NCBI GenBank assembly: GCA_050952935.1
Contig: JBMNLS010000001.1
Span: 1,302,001 to 1,366,000, forward strand
Length of the DNA: 64,000 nucleotides
Source of the DNA: UBA6115 sp050952935
GTDB lineage: Bacteria; Bacillota; Clostridia; Christensenellales; Aristaeellaceae
Direction of reading: 5' to 3'
Shown: one piece after another, positions 1 through 6,935 of the stretch
Layout: each line of letters begins with the position of its first letter
Numbering within the stretch: position 1 is the stretch's first letter
The notes under the pieces: generated by a model
Seen by the model: only the letters and a program-made list of their open reading frames with translations
What the model was told of the DNA's origin: nothing
Databases searched by the model: none
Position numbers and translations under genes: made by a program

Positions 1-35
1 TCTGCCCCGAATGCGGCGCGCCCTTTGGCGGGTGA
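1..35 (+). CDS. C-terminal end of a zinc-ribbon protein (partial)
   Basis: Only the last ten codons are inside the window. In frame 3 they read CPECGAPFGG and then a TGA stop at 33-35. The CxxC pair is typical of the second half of a short zinc ribbon, as found at the tail of many small bacterial membrane or regulatory proteins. The rest of the gene lies upstream, so no function can be given. It points in the same direction as the truncated hsdM that follows but is separated from it by about 650 bases. Confidence 0.4.
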   Translation, partial: CPECGAPFGG

Positions 36-682
36 GAAAAAATCATCTTAACTAAAGAGTAGCTTTAACGCGGCTTTCAGCCCATCAACAAAGGCTCTTT
101 TTTCGTGAGGAGCCTTTGTTGCATATTGTATGATGTTGCATTATCAAGCAATTTTTGTTGGTAGGCTACTTTTGCCTGATGAACCGAAAAAACCGATGTG
201 CCTACCGCAGAGCAATGCCGCAACGCGCCTAAGCGTCATTGGCAGGTTTAGCATGATAAAGGTTCTCCGGGACACAGTACAACAAATAGTTTTTTGCGTA
301 TATCAGGCTAATGGGCTCAGTTTCGTGCCCCTTGATGCAATAGGGGCTGAGTATATTGGCTGACTGTACGCAAGCGCCGAGCCCGCCCATTGTTAATGTG
401 TGACCTGAACGCTACACCAGGTTTGAGGGAGTAGGCGTTGATATGAAATAGACAAACAATGAGAACCTTTCAATTTAGCCATACAATTTAATTATGGCCT
501 TCAAAGCTCCCATGGGGGGTAAGTAGCTAATCAGGCTAACGGCACATTCAAATACTAGAAAGCATCACCTAGGAATTTCTGAAGCCGCCATCAAGTCAAG
601 AATACTTATATTTCAAGCCCTTTCCGGCCCCTTTGCGCCAGAGAGGGCTTCTTCATTTTGTATCAAAATCAGCAGGAACATA
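36..682. other. Gene-poor stretch with one strong inverted repeat
   Basis: No convincing gene is visible in these ~650 bases. A 77-codon open frame at 130-363 has no good ribosome binding site and no recognisable composition. A perfect 12-bp inverted repeat (86-97 with 110-121, core caacaaaggctc) sits 50 bases after the preceding stop codon; its loop is T-rich, but there is no T tract after the right arm. It could be a weak terminator or the end of a lost element. The AT-rich, low-complexity character fits a decayed intergenic or former mobile region. Confidence 0.4.
86..121. repeat. 12-bp inverted repeat (possible terminator)
   Basis: caacaaaggctc at 86-97 is exactly complementary to gagcctttgttg at 110-121, with a 12-nt loop that contains six T residues. 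It lies downstream of the partial zinc-ribbon gene. The stem would fold strongly in RNA, but no T run follows it on either strand, so intrinsic termination is uncertain. Confidence 0.45.
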
Positions 683-1579
683 GACCCCACCTGTGGCAGC
701 GCCGGTATGCTGATCTCCAGCATCGTTTACCTCAAGGACAAGGGGCTTGAGTGGCGCAATGTCAAGTGTTTCGGGCAGGAAATCAATGAGCTGTCATCTT
801 CCATTGCCCGCATGAACCTGTTTCTGCATGGGGTGGAATATTTTGACATCGTCAACGATGATACGCTCAGGCGACCCGCCTTTGTGGATGGTGGAAGATT
901 GCGGCAGTTTGACCTGTGCCTCGCTAATCCGCCTTACTCCATCAGCGAATGGAACCGAGATGCCTTTATGAATGATCCCTATGGAAGGAATTTCCTAGGG
1001 GTACCGCCTCAGGGCCGTGCGGATTATGCCTTCTTTCAACATATCCTGAAAAGCCTGAAGCCGGATACGGGCCGATGCGCCATCCTGTTTCCGCATGGGG
1101 TTTTGTTTCGGGAGGAAGAGGCTGAGATGAGAGAGAAATTAGTGAGAAGAGACCTTGTGGAGTGCGTCATCGGTATTGGAAGAAATTTGTTTTACAATTC
1201 GCCAATGGAGGCTTGCATAGTCATATGCCGAATGAATAAACCGGCTGAGCGTCGAAATAGAGTACTTTTCATCGACGCTCGCAAAGAGGTGACTCGGAAG
1301 AATGCGCAAAGCTACCTAGAAAGCGATCACATCAAGAAGATTGCGTCTTGTTACCTGAACTATACAAGTCTTGACGGCTTCTCAGTTGTCTCAAACACTG
1401 GTGAAATCGTTGCCAATGCGTGTTCTCTGCACATCCCGCTCTATGTAGAGAAAGTCCGTATCAACCTGGAAGTTCTGCCAGTGGAGGATGCCATTGCGGA
1501 TTGGATGGTTGCTTCCCAGGCCACAAAAGAATCGGTTCAGCAAGTACTGGATTCCATTGGAGGCGATTTGAATGCCTGA
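683..1579 (+). pseudogene. hsdM: Type I restriction N6-adenine methyltransferase, 5'-truncated
   Basis: HsdM methylates adenine in type I restriction-modification complexes (M2S or R2M2S). The recognisable protein begins abruptly at the SAM-binding motif I (DPTCGSAGM, bases 683-709) and continues through the catalytic NPPY motif (residues 74-77 counted from the ATG at 707). The helical N-terminal domain of roughly 150-200 residues that should precede motif I is missing: upstream codons in the same frame stay open back to about 540 but look nothing like HsdM. The remaining part reads cleanly to 1579 and overlaps the hsdS start by 8 bases, as in normal hsdMS operons. The promoter, the start and part of the SAM pocket are gone, so the gene is almost certainly dead. 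Confidence 0.8.
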
Positions 1580-1979
1580 GTATCGTTTTGATGAAATCGC
1601 ACTCAATCTCAACGAAAAGAGAATGCCCACGCCTGAAGACAAGTACTCGTATATTGGTCTTGAACATCTCGATAGCGGCAAGTTAGAAGTCACTCGCTGG
1701 GGAAGTGAGGTTGAGATTACTGGGCAGAAGCTCGTCATGCGCAAGGGTGATATTCTTTTTGGAAGAAGGAATACATATCTGCGACGCGTAGCGATTGCTC
1801 CCCACGATGGTTTGTTTTCCGCTCATGGCATGATATTCCGCCCAAATAACAAGGTAATCAATGAGAAGCTGTTCCCTTTCTTTCTAGCCTCAGACTATTT
1901 TATGGACGCTGCGATTCGAATTTCCGTCGGTTCTCTTTCTCCGACTGTAAAGGTACTGTCAAATCAAGTTCGCAACTTT
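1572..1979 (+). pseudogene. hsdS: Type I restriction specificity subunit, truncated by an IS element
   Basis: HsdS carries the target recognition domains that direct HsdM and HsdR to DNA. The frame starts at ATG 1572, overlapping the end of hsdM, and encodes about 136 residues typical of a single target-recognition domain (a region like YSYIGLEHLDSG, then GDILFGRR, SAHGMIFRP and SVGSLSPTVK). Normal HsdS proteins have two such domains and about 400 residues. Here the coding sequence is interrupted at about 1980 by the left end of an IS256-family element, and the frame then runs 129 bases into the IS. No second half of hsdS is found on the other side of the IS. Confidence 0.75.
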
Positions 1980-3236
1980 GGACTCCGTTTACCATGTCAC
2001 GCTGCCTGTTTATCCAGTGATTTGAGCGAATCCTCACTCAGGTATCCTCTGGTCACTGACCAGTCTTCCGAGTATTCCATCAGGTACACTGTCACCAGCC
2101 GCAGGTAGGAGTCCGGATTGGGAAAGATGCCGACCACCCTGGTTCGCCTCCGGATCTCCTTATTGAGCCGCTCCAGCATGTTGTTGGAGCTGACTTTTCT
2201 GGCATCCAATTTGGGAAATGCCAGAAAAGTCAGCGCATCCTCAAGGCCTTCTTCCAGCGTTTCCACCGCCTTGGGAGACTTTTCTCTGTACTGATCCGCC
2301 AAGTCCCGAGCCCGCTGCTTTGCCGTTGCCGGATCTGCTGTCATCCAGATCCCTTTTAGAAGACCGGCGAAGCGTTCCTTCTCCTTGTGTGGGACATGAA
2401 CCAGGACGTTCCGCATGAAATGCACCTTGCACCGCTGCCAGCTAGCCCCCGGGAAACACTCTCCAATGGCTGCCACCAAGCCTTTGTGCGCATCTGAGAC
2501 GATCAGAGATGGTTTGGTCAACCCACGCTCCTTCAGCTTCTCAAACAACTGTTTGTAGCTTTCCCTCGATTCTTCCAGCATCGGTTCGATCGCCAGCACT
2601 TCCCGCTTGCCCTCTTCGCTCACACCGCAAACCAGCAGGATGGCCATGCTCACCACACGGCCGGCGTAGCGTACTTTCTCATACAGCGCATCCACCCACA
2701 GCACCGGGTAGGCATTGGACGTCAGCGGACGGTTGCGGAACTCTTCAGCCTGCTCATTCAACCCTTGGGTCATCTCGCTCACCTGGCTGCGGGAGATGCC
2801 TTCAATGCCCAAACTCTTGGCCAGTTTCTCAATCTTCCGGGTCGATACACCCTGCACATAGGCCTCTTGAATGACCTGGATCAAGGCAGCTTCACTGCGC
2901 TTGCGCTCGGTAACAAAGAAGGGGATGTAGCCGCCGCTTCTCACCTTGGGCACCATGAGATACATCGTCCCAACACGGGTATCCAAGCGACGCGGACGAA
3001 ATCCACAACGGTGACTGGTTCTTTCCTGGCTTTGTTCATGCTTGTCGGCGCCAATCTTGCTGGATACTTCCGCCTCCATCATCCTGGAGCACAGCCACTC
3101 CAGCATGCTGAGCATCGGATCAGGGCTGTCCATGAACTGGAATAGTAAACCTTCGAAATTCGTGGTATTCTTGCTTTGAGCCATTGGGGTTCTCCTCCTT
3201 GTGAATGTCTATGCAACATCCATTGTAGCGGAGTCC
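1980..3236 (-). mobile_element. IS256-family insertion sequence
   Basis: The element is about 1257 bp and is bounded by short imperfect inverted repeats: GGACTCCG at 1980-1987 and its complement CGGAGTCC at 3229-3236, with weaker similarity extending inward. It contains one transposase gene in antisense orientation to hsdMS. IS256-family elements usually make 8-9 bp target duplications, but the flanks (gcaacttt on the left, cggtggct on the right) do not match. Either the ends lie a few bases away or a deletion followed insertion. Confidence 0.75.
1997..3184 (-). CDS. IS256-family (mutator type) transposase, intact
   Basis: DDE transposase of the IS256/Mutator family, 395 residues, which is full length for the family. 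The acidic catalytic residues are visible in context: WVDALYEKV (about residue 165), IVSDAHKG (about residue 228) and a glutamate in NNMLERLNKEIRRR (about residue 336). Family landmarks include RCKVHFMRN and the C-terminal tryptophan region. The ATG at 3184 is preceded by AAGGAGGAGA. Nothing suggests a frameshift, so the element may still be mobile. It sits inside hsdS. Confidence 0.93.
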   Translation of the reverse strand: MAQSKNTTNFEGLLFQFMDSPDPMLSMLEWLCSRMMEAEVSSKIGADKHEQSQERTSHRCGFRPRRLDTRVGTMYLMVPKVRSGGYIPFFVTERKRSEAALIQVIQEAYVQGVSTRKIEKLAKSLGIEGISRSQVSEMTQGLNEQAEEFRNRPLTSNAYPVLWVDALYEKVRYAGRVVSMAILLVCGVSEEGKREVLAIEPMLEESRESYKQLFEKLKERGLTKPSLIVSDAHKGLVAAIGECFPGASWQRCKVHFMRNVLVHVPHKEKERFAGLLKGIWMTADPATAKQRARDLADQYREKSPKAVETLEEGLEDALTFLAFPKLDARKVSSNNMLERLNKEIRRRTRVVGIFPNPDSYLRLVTVYLMEYSEDWSVTRGYLSEDSLKSLDKQAA

Positions 3237-3361
3237 CGGTGGCTTGCCCATCATCAGGTATGCTCGTGGATAATGTTAGTAGTTTTACCCAGGGACAGCG
3301 GGCGTAAACATTTGTATCAGGGTACTGCAGATTTCGAACAGCCGCCATTTGCCTGCAAATT

Positions 3362-3389
3362 AAAAATCCCTTGATTTCTCAAGGGATTT
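3362..3389 (-). terminator. Rho-independent terminator of the tRNA-Ala gene
   Basis: A perfect 11-bp stem (3364-3374 with 3379-3389) and a 4-base loop, followed on the minus strand by a T-rich tail. The right arm touches the last base of the encoded CCA end, so the tRNA ends exactly at its terminator. Confidence 0.75.
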
Positions 3390-3464
3390 GGTGGAGCATA
3401 GCGGATTCGAACCGCTGACCTCGACAATGCGAATGTCGCGCGCTACCAGCTGTGCTAATGCCCC
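3389..3464 (-). tRNA. tRNA-Ala (anticodon CGC)
   Basis: A 76-nt cloverleaf on the minus strand. The acceptor stem GGGGCAT pairs with ATGCTCC and contains the G3-U70 wobble pair that is the alanine identity element. The D arm (GCAC/GCGC, one mismatch), the anticodon stem CGACA/TGTCG with loop TTCGCAT, and the T arm AGCGG-TTCGAAT-CCGCT are all present, and CCA is encoded. Anticodon CGC reads the alanine codon GCG, which is abundant in this GC-rich sequence. The truncated hsdMS/IS256 patch lies on its 3' side. Confidence 0.92.
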
Positions 3465-3780
3465 GTGGTGATTCTCCCACAACAGTGGGATGGTCGTCGT
3501 CGTTTCTGGAACGAACAAGTAGGGGAGAGACGCGAACCGGGCGGCATTTTCTGAATGCCGGTCGGCTGAGCGAATCTGCTGGAGAGCAGATGAGCGAAGC
3601 CGAAATTTTACTGCCCGATTTGGCAGGGGGTTTGGGGTCTTGTTGGGGCGAAAGTACGCTTACCTCGTCCTACCAACTGTGCTAATGCCCCGACTGCGCT
3701 CGGCACCCGCATAGTATAGCATTGGAGCGGGGGGATTTCAAGTGCGAAATTGGGGAATGTCGGCTATTGGGGAATGTCGG
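3465..3780. other. Non-coding stretch between tRNA-Ala and the L,D-transpeptidase gene
   Basis: No gene is supported here. The region contains an imperfect long hairpin around 3563-3603 (arms cggct...atctgct and agcagat...agccg around an internal loop), a partial tRNA copy ending at 3691, and the start of a 17-bp tandem repeat at 3749. A 77-codon open frame at 3452-3685 runs through the tRNA and is spurious. Confidence 0.5.
3668..3691 (-). pseudogene. 5' fragment of a second tRNA-Ala
   Basis: On the minus strand the bases from 3691 downward repeat the first ~22 nt of the tRNA-Ala gene (acceptor 5' arm, positions 8-9 and D arm) with a single C-to-T change, then diverge completely. There is no matching 3' half nearby, so this is a tRNA remnant, not a gene. 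It lies 227 bases upstream of the intact tRNA in the same orientation. Confidence 0.6.
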
Positions 3781-3789
3781 CTATTGGGC
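3749..3789. repeat. 17-bp tandem repeat, about 2.4 copies
   Basis: The unit attggggaatgtcggct occurs at 3749-3765 and 3766-3782, followed by a partial third copy to about 3788. The stop codon of the L,D-transpeptidase gene (3781-3783) lies in the last full copy. The array probably arose by replication slippage. Confidence 0.8.
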
Positions 3790-4881
3790 GGGCAGCTGGT
3801 GGGCCTGGTTGATTTTATCGATGTCCTCGGCCCGGCGGGGCGGCACGCAGTAGGGGCAGGCGGTGAGCTTATCATAGGGGGCGGTGTTAAGCTCCCCATA
3901 GGTGAAGCCGGTGAGGGGGAGGTAACGGTCTCTGACGCCAAAGCACCTTTCCTGGCTGTGGTAGTTTTGTCCGCCCTTGCTGTTGTAGAAAAGGGGCGTG
4001 GCCGGGTCAATGTGGGGCAGCTGGCGGCCAGGCAGGTCTTCCCAGATGACAAGCTTCGTGCCCATCCTGCGCCGAAGGGTGTTCCATACCCAGGTCATGT
4101 TGGTGCCCTTGGGGGTGCGCTTGCGCTGCACGCGGATGCATCCGTGGCTGGCGCGCTCGCCCAACAGCGATTCATAGCGATCATAGTTTTTGGTGCTGCC
4201 CCGCAGGGAATGGGGCACCTCATGGAGGATATCGCCAAAGTTGAAGCGCAGGCCCATGGCGGCGTGGAGGCCCTCGGTTTCAAAGCCGCCCACGGGGCTG
4301 ACCAGCAGAAACTCGCCGGAGCGGGTTTCATTATAGGGCTGGCGCTCGTTGGGGAGGCCGGTGGAAACCAGCAGCACATCATATAATTCGCCATCTTCAA
4401 AGATGTACAGCCGCTGATCCAGCTTATCCACCAGCAGGGCGTATTTATCCTTGGGGGTGCGGGTTTCCAGCATGTCGGTGCGGATATAGCCCTGTACCAG
4501 CTGGTTCCACAGCCTTACCTTGCTGTCATGGAAGGAGCTGGAATAGGTTTCCACCAGGCTCCAGCCGTTATCCAGCGTCTCCAGCACATGCACGCCCTGG
4601 GAATCCCGGGTGACATCGCCCACGGGCTCGGAGCTTTCATCCGGCTGGGCGTAAAGCACCTGCTGGCTTTTTTGCTTGCCCTTGACCACGGTGATGGGGG
4701 CCATCAGCATATCCCACACAGCCTGGGTGTTGGTGATGTCCATGGGGGTTTCCCAGTAGCCCTTGCCGGTGGTGATGTGCTGGCTAGGCGTGGGGATGGC
4801 GGGCTGGGATGCCAGGACAGGCAAGGGTATATCCGCCACTAACATCAGCGCGAATAGCAGGGTGATGATTTTTTTAGTCAT
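3781..4881 (-). CDS. L,D-transpeptidase (YkuD) with SH3-like domain, secreted
   Basis: Predicted peptidoglycan cross-linking enzyme that makes 3-3 bonds or attaches molecules to the cell wall. It has 366 residues and begins with a signal peptide (hydrophobic to about residue 24, ending LASQ). An SH3-like segment follows (about residues 75-138, with NGWSLVE and VQGYIRTDML), then a YkuD domain from about 145 whose catalytic cysteine lies in SHGCIRV. A C-terminal extension of ~80 residues contains two Cys pairs (about CPYC near the end) and might bind metal or form disulfides. ATG 4881 has AGAGG upstream. The gene follows uppP by 18 bases, so lipid carrier recycling and wall cross-linking are probably co-expressed. 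Confidence 0.88.
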   Translation of the reverse strand: MTKKIITLLFALMLVADIPLPVLASQPAIPTPSQHITTGKGYWETPMDITNTQAVWDMLMAPITVVKGKQKSQQVLYAQPDESSEPVGDVTRDSQGVHVLETLDNGWSLVETYSSSFHDSKVRLWNQLVQGYIRTDMLETRTPKDKYALLVDKLDQRLYIFEDGELYDVLLVSTGLPNERQPYNETRSGEFLLVSPVGGFETEGLHAAMGLRFNFGDILHEVPHSLRGSTKNYDRYESLLGERASHGCIRVQRKRTPKGTNMTWVWNTLRRRMGTKLVIWEDLPGRQLPHIDPATPLFYNSKGGQNYHSQERCFGVRDRYLPLTGFTYGELNTAPYDKLTACPYCVPPRRAEDIDKINQAHQLPAQ

Positions 4882-4899
4882 GGTAACCTCTTTTTATCC

Positions 4900-5744
4900 T
4901 TAGCCAAGCCCGCCCGCCGGAAAAGCGATGGGCGGGAACCCGGCAAAGCCTGTCAGCTGCATGATGATGACGGCCACACCGACCAGGGCCACATAAACAG
5001 CAAAACGGAAGAAACTGATGCGCTGGATGAGTTTGAGCATGTAGCGAATCGCCAGGTAGCCTGACACCGCCGCCAACACCAGGCCGATGAGGGCGGAGGA
5101 GGAGAACAGGGAGGAAAGGCCGTATTGCTCCACCGCGTCCTTGCCCTCCACTAGGAAGCTGCCCAGGATGGCGGGCGCCGACATCATGAAGGAGAACTTG
5201 GCCGCCGTCTGTCGGTTCAGCCCGCTCAGGACGCCGCCAAGCAGGGTGCTGCCGCTGCGGCTGACGCCGGGCAAGAGGGCGATGCCCTGAAAAGCGCCCA
5301 TCACCAGAGCGTTTTTGGCATCGGGCTGGGATTTGTGTGCCTGGTGGCGGCCCTGGCGGCCCATGAGCTCCACCAGCACCAGGAAAAACGCCGTAATCAG
5401 GAAGGAGATGCCTAAAAACCATCCGGTAAACAGTCCGTCAATGGCATCCCCCAGGATGATTTTGACAAACAGCGCAGGAAGGCTGGCGATAAACAGCAGC
5501 AGCAGCGTGCGGTCCTTGATGGGGTGCATCAGCATATGCAGCCAGTCTTTCCAGAAGATGACCGCCACTGCCACCAGGGTGCCCATGTGCAGCATCACAT
5601 AAAAGGCGATGGCAGAGCCTTCAGGCTGATAGCCCGCCAGCCCCAGCAGTTTTTCCCCACAATCAGGTGGCCGGAGGAGGAGATGGGCAAAAACTCGGAT
5701 AGCCCCTGCACAATGCCCATGATGGCGGCGAAAACTGCGTTCAT
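4900..5744 (-). CDS. uppP: Undecaprenyl-diphosphatase, with a -1 frameshift near the N-terminus
   Basis: UppP/BacA is a membrane phosphatase that converts undecaprenyl diphosphate to the monophosphate used for wall polymer synthesis and gives low-level bacitracin resistance. The main frame holds the family signature PGVSRSGST and about seven membrane segments. The true start is the ATG at 5744 (SD cgaggga), giving MNAVFAAIMGIVQGLSEFLP and ISSSGHLIV, the first family motif. That frame hits a stop because one G is missing in a G run near 5655-5658; adding one base joins it perfectly to GEKLLGLAGYQPEG in the other frame. Either a sequencing error or a recent inactivating mutation. The combined product (~281 residues) is normal length. 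Confidence 0.85.
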
Positions 5745-5817
5745 GTGTCCCTCGTTTCATGGGGGCAAGCCCCCTGTCATCATACAGCGCCTATTCTAAC
5801 CCTCAGACGGGAAGGCG

Positions 5818-6330
5818 TCAATCAGCTGGCGGCAATACCCCTTCCAGGGCCAGCAGCTGCCTTTTGCGCTGGACGCCCCCGGCGTAACCGGTGAGGCGGC
5901 CATCCTTGCCCACCACCCGGTGGCAGGGGATGAGGATAGAGATGGGATTGCAGCCCACAGCGCTGCCCACCGCCCGGGGGGAGGAAGCCTTGCCGGAGGC
6001 GGCTGAAAGCTGCCGGGCGATGTCTCCGTAGCTTGTGGTTTGCCCCCGGGGAATGGCAAGCAGGGCCTGCCACACCGCCTGCTGATAGGGGCTGCCCTGG
6101 GGCGCAAGCGGAGGAAGGGATCCCGGGTTATCCCCGGCGAAATAACGCTCAAGCCAGGCCACGGCCAGGTCAAACACGGGCAGCGGCTTTGACTGCGCGT
6201 CCGGCTTGAGGGCAGCGCCGAAGTGCTTCTGCCCCTCCATCCATAGCCCGGTGATATATTCGCCATCGCTGGCCAGGGTCAGTTCCCCCAGGGGGGAGGG
6301 GCAGGTTGTGAAATAGATGCTTCCTGTCAT
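5818..6330 (-). CDS. ogt: Methylated-DNA-[protein]-cysteine S-methyltransferase
   Basis: Suicide DNA repair protein that takes the alkyl group from O6-methylguanine onto its own cysteine. The acceptor site PCHRVVG and the helix-turn-helix/arginine-finger region (SYGDIARQLS, RAVGSAVG) are intact in a 170-residue protein, the usual size for Ogt/YbaB-like methyltransferases. I start it at ATG 6330, with GGAAGG 10 bases upstream and an ATGA overlap with the preceding gene; a longer frame begins 12 codons earlier without support. It directly follows the related ATL gene, so both may be co-translated. Confidence 0.92.
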   Translation of the reverse strand: MTGSIYFTTCPSPLGELTLASDGEYITGLWMEGQKHFGAALKPDAQSKPLPVFDLAVAWLERYFAGDNPGSLPPLAPQGSPYQQAVWQALLAIPRGQTTSYGDIARQLSAASGKASSPRAVGSAVGCNPISILIPCHRVVGKDGRLTGYAGGVQRKRQLLALEGVLPPAD

Positions 6331-6647
6331 TTTTTGTTTTCCTTCCCGTGGCCCGGTCCCTGCCACTGGCAGGCGGCCATATCAACCCTGCCATCCGGCA
6401 GAAAAGGAACGCCCTCAGCTTCCAGCATGGAACGCCTGACGGGGGCAAAGCTGCCGCCAGTGATGGCGCCGTCCGCCTTCACCACCCGCTGCCAGGGGAG
6501 GTGATCCGGGCACTGGCGCATGGCCCAGCCCACCTGGCGGGCGGTGCGGGGCATGCCCATCATGCGGGCAATCTGCCCGTAGGACGCCACCTGCCCTTTG
6601 GGGATCTGCGCCACGATATGATACACAAGGTCAAAAAAGCCGCTCAC
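6327..6647 (-). CDS. Alkyltransferase-like protein (ATL, MGMT family without the acceptor cysteine)
   Basis: A 106-residue protein with the C-terminal DNA-binding fold of O6-alkylguanine transferases: IPKGQVASYGQIARMMG, then RQVGWAMRQCP. The acceptor motif is PWQRV in place of PCHRV. Tryptophan in place of the acceptor Cys is the hallmark of ATL proteins, which bind O6-alkylguanine and hand it to nucleotide excision repair. Its stop overlaps the ogt start (ATGA), and its own start overlaps the end of the 57-residue gene. The bases of the Ogt and ATL paralogs in one operon suggest paired alkylation repair. Confidence 0.88.
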   Translation of the reverse strand: MSGFFDLVYHIVAQIPKGQVASYGQIARMMGMPRTARQVGWAMRQCPDHLPWQRVVKADGAITGGSFAPVRRSMLEAEGVPFLPDGRVDMAACQWQGPGHGKENKK

Positions 6648-6817
6648 GGCGCTTCACGCTCCCAGCGTTTTTTGTCGCCTTGGCTGGCCCGCTTGTAACG
6701 TTTGCCGCTTTCCACCCTGCGGGTGACAGGGGTAAAACCCCAGGTAACGCACTTCTTCTCGTTCAGCGCCTTCATGGCTTTTTTGTTCAGCTTGCTTTTG
6801 GAAATCAGCTTTTTCAT
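6644..6817 (-). CDS. Small basic protein of unknown function (57 aa)
   Basis: Starts MKKLISKSKLNKKAMKALNE, then a CVTWGFTPVTRRV stretch and a charged tail ending KKRWEREAP. It is rich in Lys and Arg, so nucleic-acid binding is possible but unproven. I prefer ATG 6817 to the upstream TTG at 6844 because the ATG has a GAGTGAG site and overlaps the stop of the mini-ORF upstream (ATGA at 6814-6817). Its stop likewise overlaps the ATL start. The consistent 4-base overlaps argue that it is a real, translated gene. I recognise no family. Confidence 0.55.
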   Translation of the reverse strand: MKKLISKSKLNKKAMKALNEKKCVTWGFTPVTRRVESGKRYKRASQGDKKRWEREAP

Positions 6818-6900
6818 CGGCTCACTCTGAAATAACTTACCCAAGTTAACACGGTGCCCTGTTTATGATAGATTCTGTTGAGAGCTTGTTCGATGGTCAT
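6814..6900 (-). pseudogene. Truncated duplicate of the small membrane-protein gene (5' end only)
   Basis: A 28-codon frame starting at ATG 6900. Its first 16 residues match the start of the membrane protein at 9441-10115 at 12 positions (MTIEQ-LN-IY--QGT); at DNA level about 33 of 35 bases match around the start codon. After that the similarity stops and the frame runs into a TGA that overlaps the ATG of the 57-aa gene. This marks the right breakpoint of a tandem duplication of kinase plus membrane protein. It may still serve as a leader that couples translation to the downstream genes. Confidence 0.7.
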
Positions 6901-6935
6901 TGCATTTTCTGCATTTTCCTTTTTCTTCTCAACAT

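Noticed and set aside
130..363. 77-codon open frame near the left edge
   Set aside because: No ribosome binding site, unusual composition and no recognisable motif.
1980..3236. Target-site duplication of the IS256 element
   Set aside because: The 8 bases outside each end differ (gcaacttt and cggtggct), and shifting the boundaries by a few bases did not give a match by eye.
3452..3685. 77-codon frame overlapping the tRNA and the 5' tRNA remnant
   Set aside because: It starts inside the tRNA-Ala gene and has no support of its own.
3668..3691. A second complete tRNA-Ala gene
   Set aside because: Only the acceptor 5' arm and D arm match; no anticodon stem, T arm or complementary acceptor 3' arm follows.
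3742..4386. A 214-codon open frame opposite the L,D-transpeptidase gene
   Set aside because: It is antisense to a gene with a signal peptide, an SH3-like domain and the YkuD active site, and has no ribosome binding site; GC-rich genes give such shadows.
5761..5774. Short gggggc / gccccc palindrome as a terminator between ogt and uppP
   Set aside because: The loop has only two bases and no T run follows, so it would not form a good terminator.
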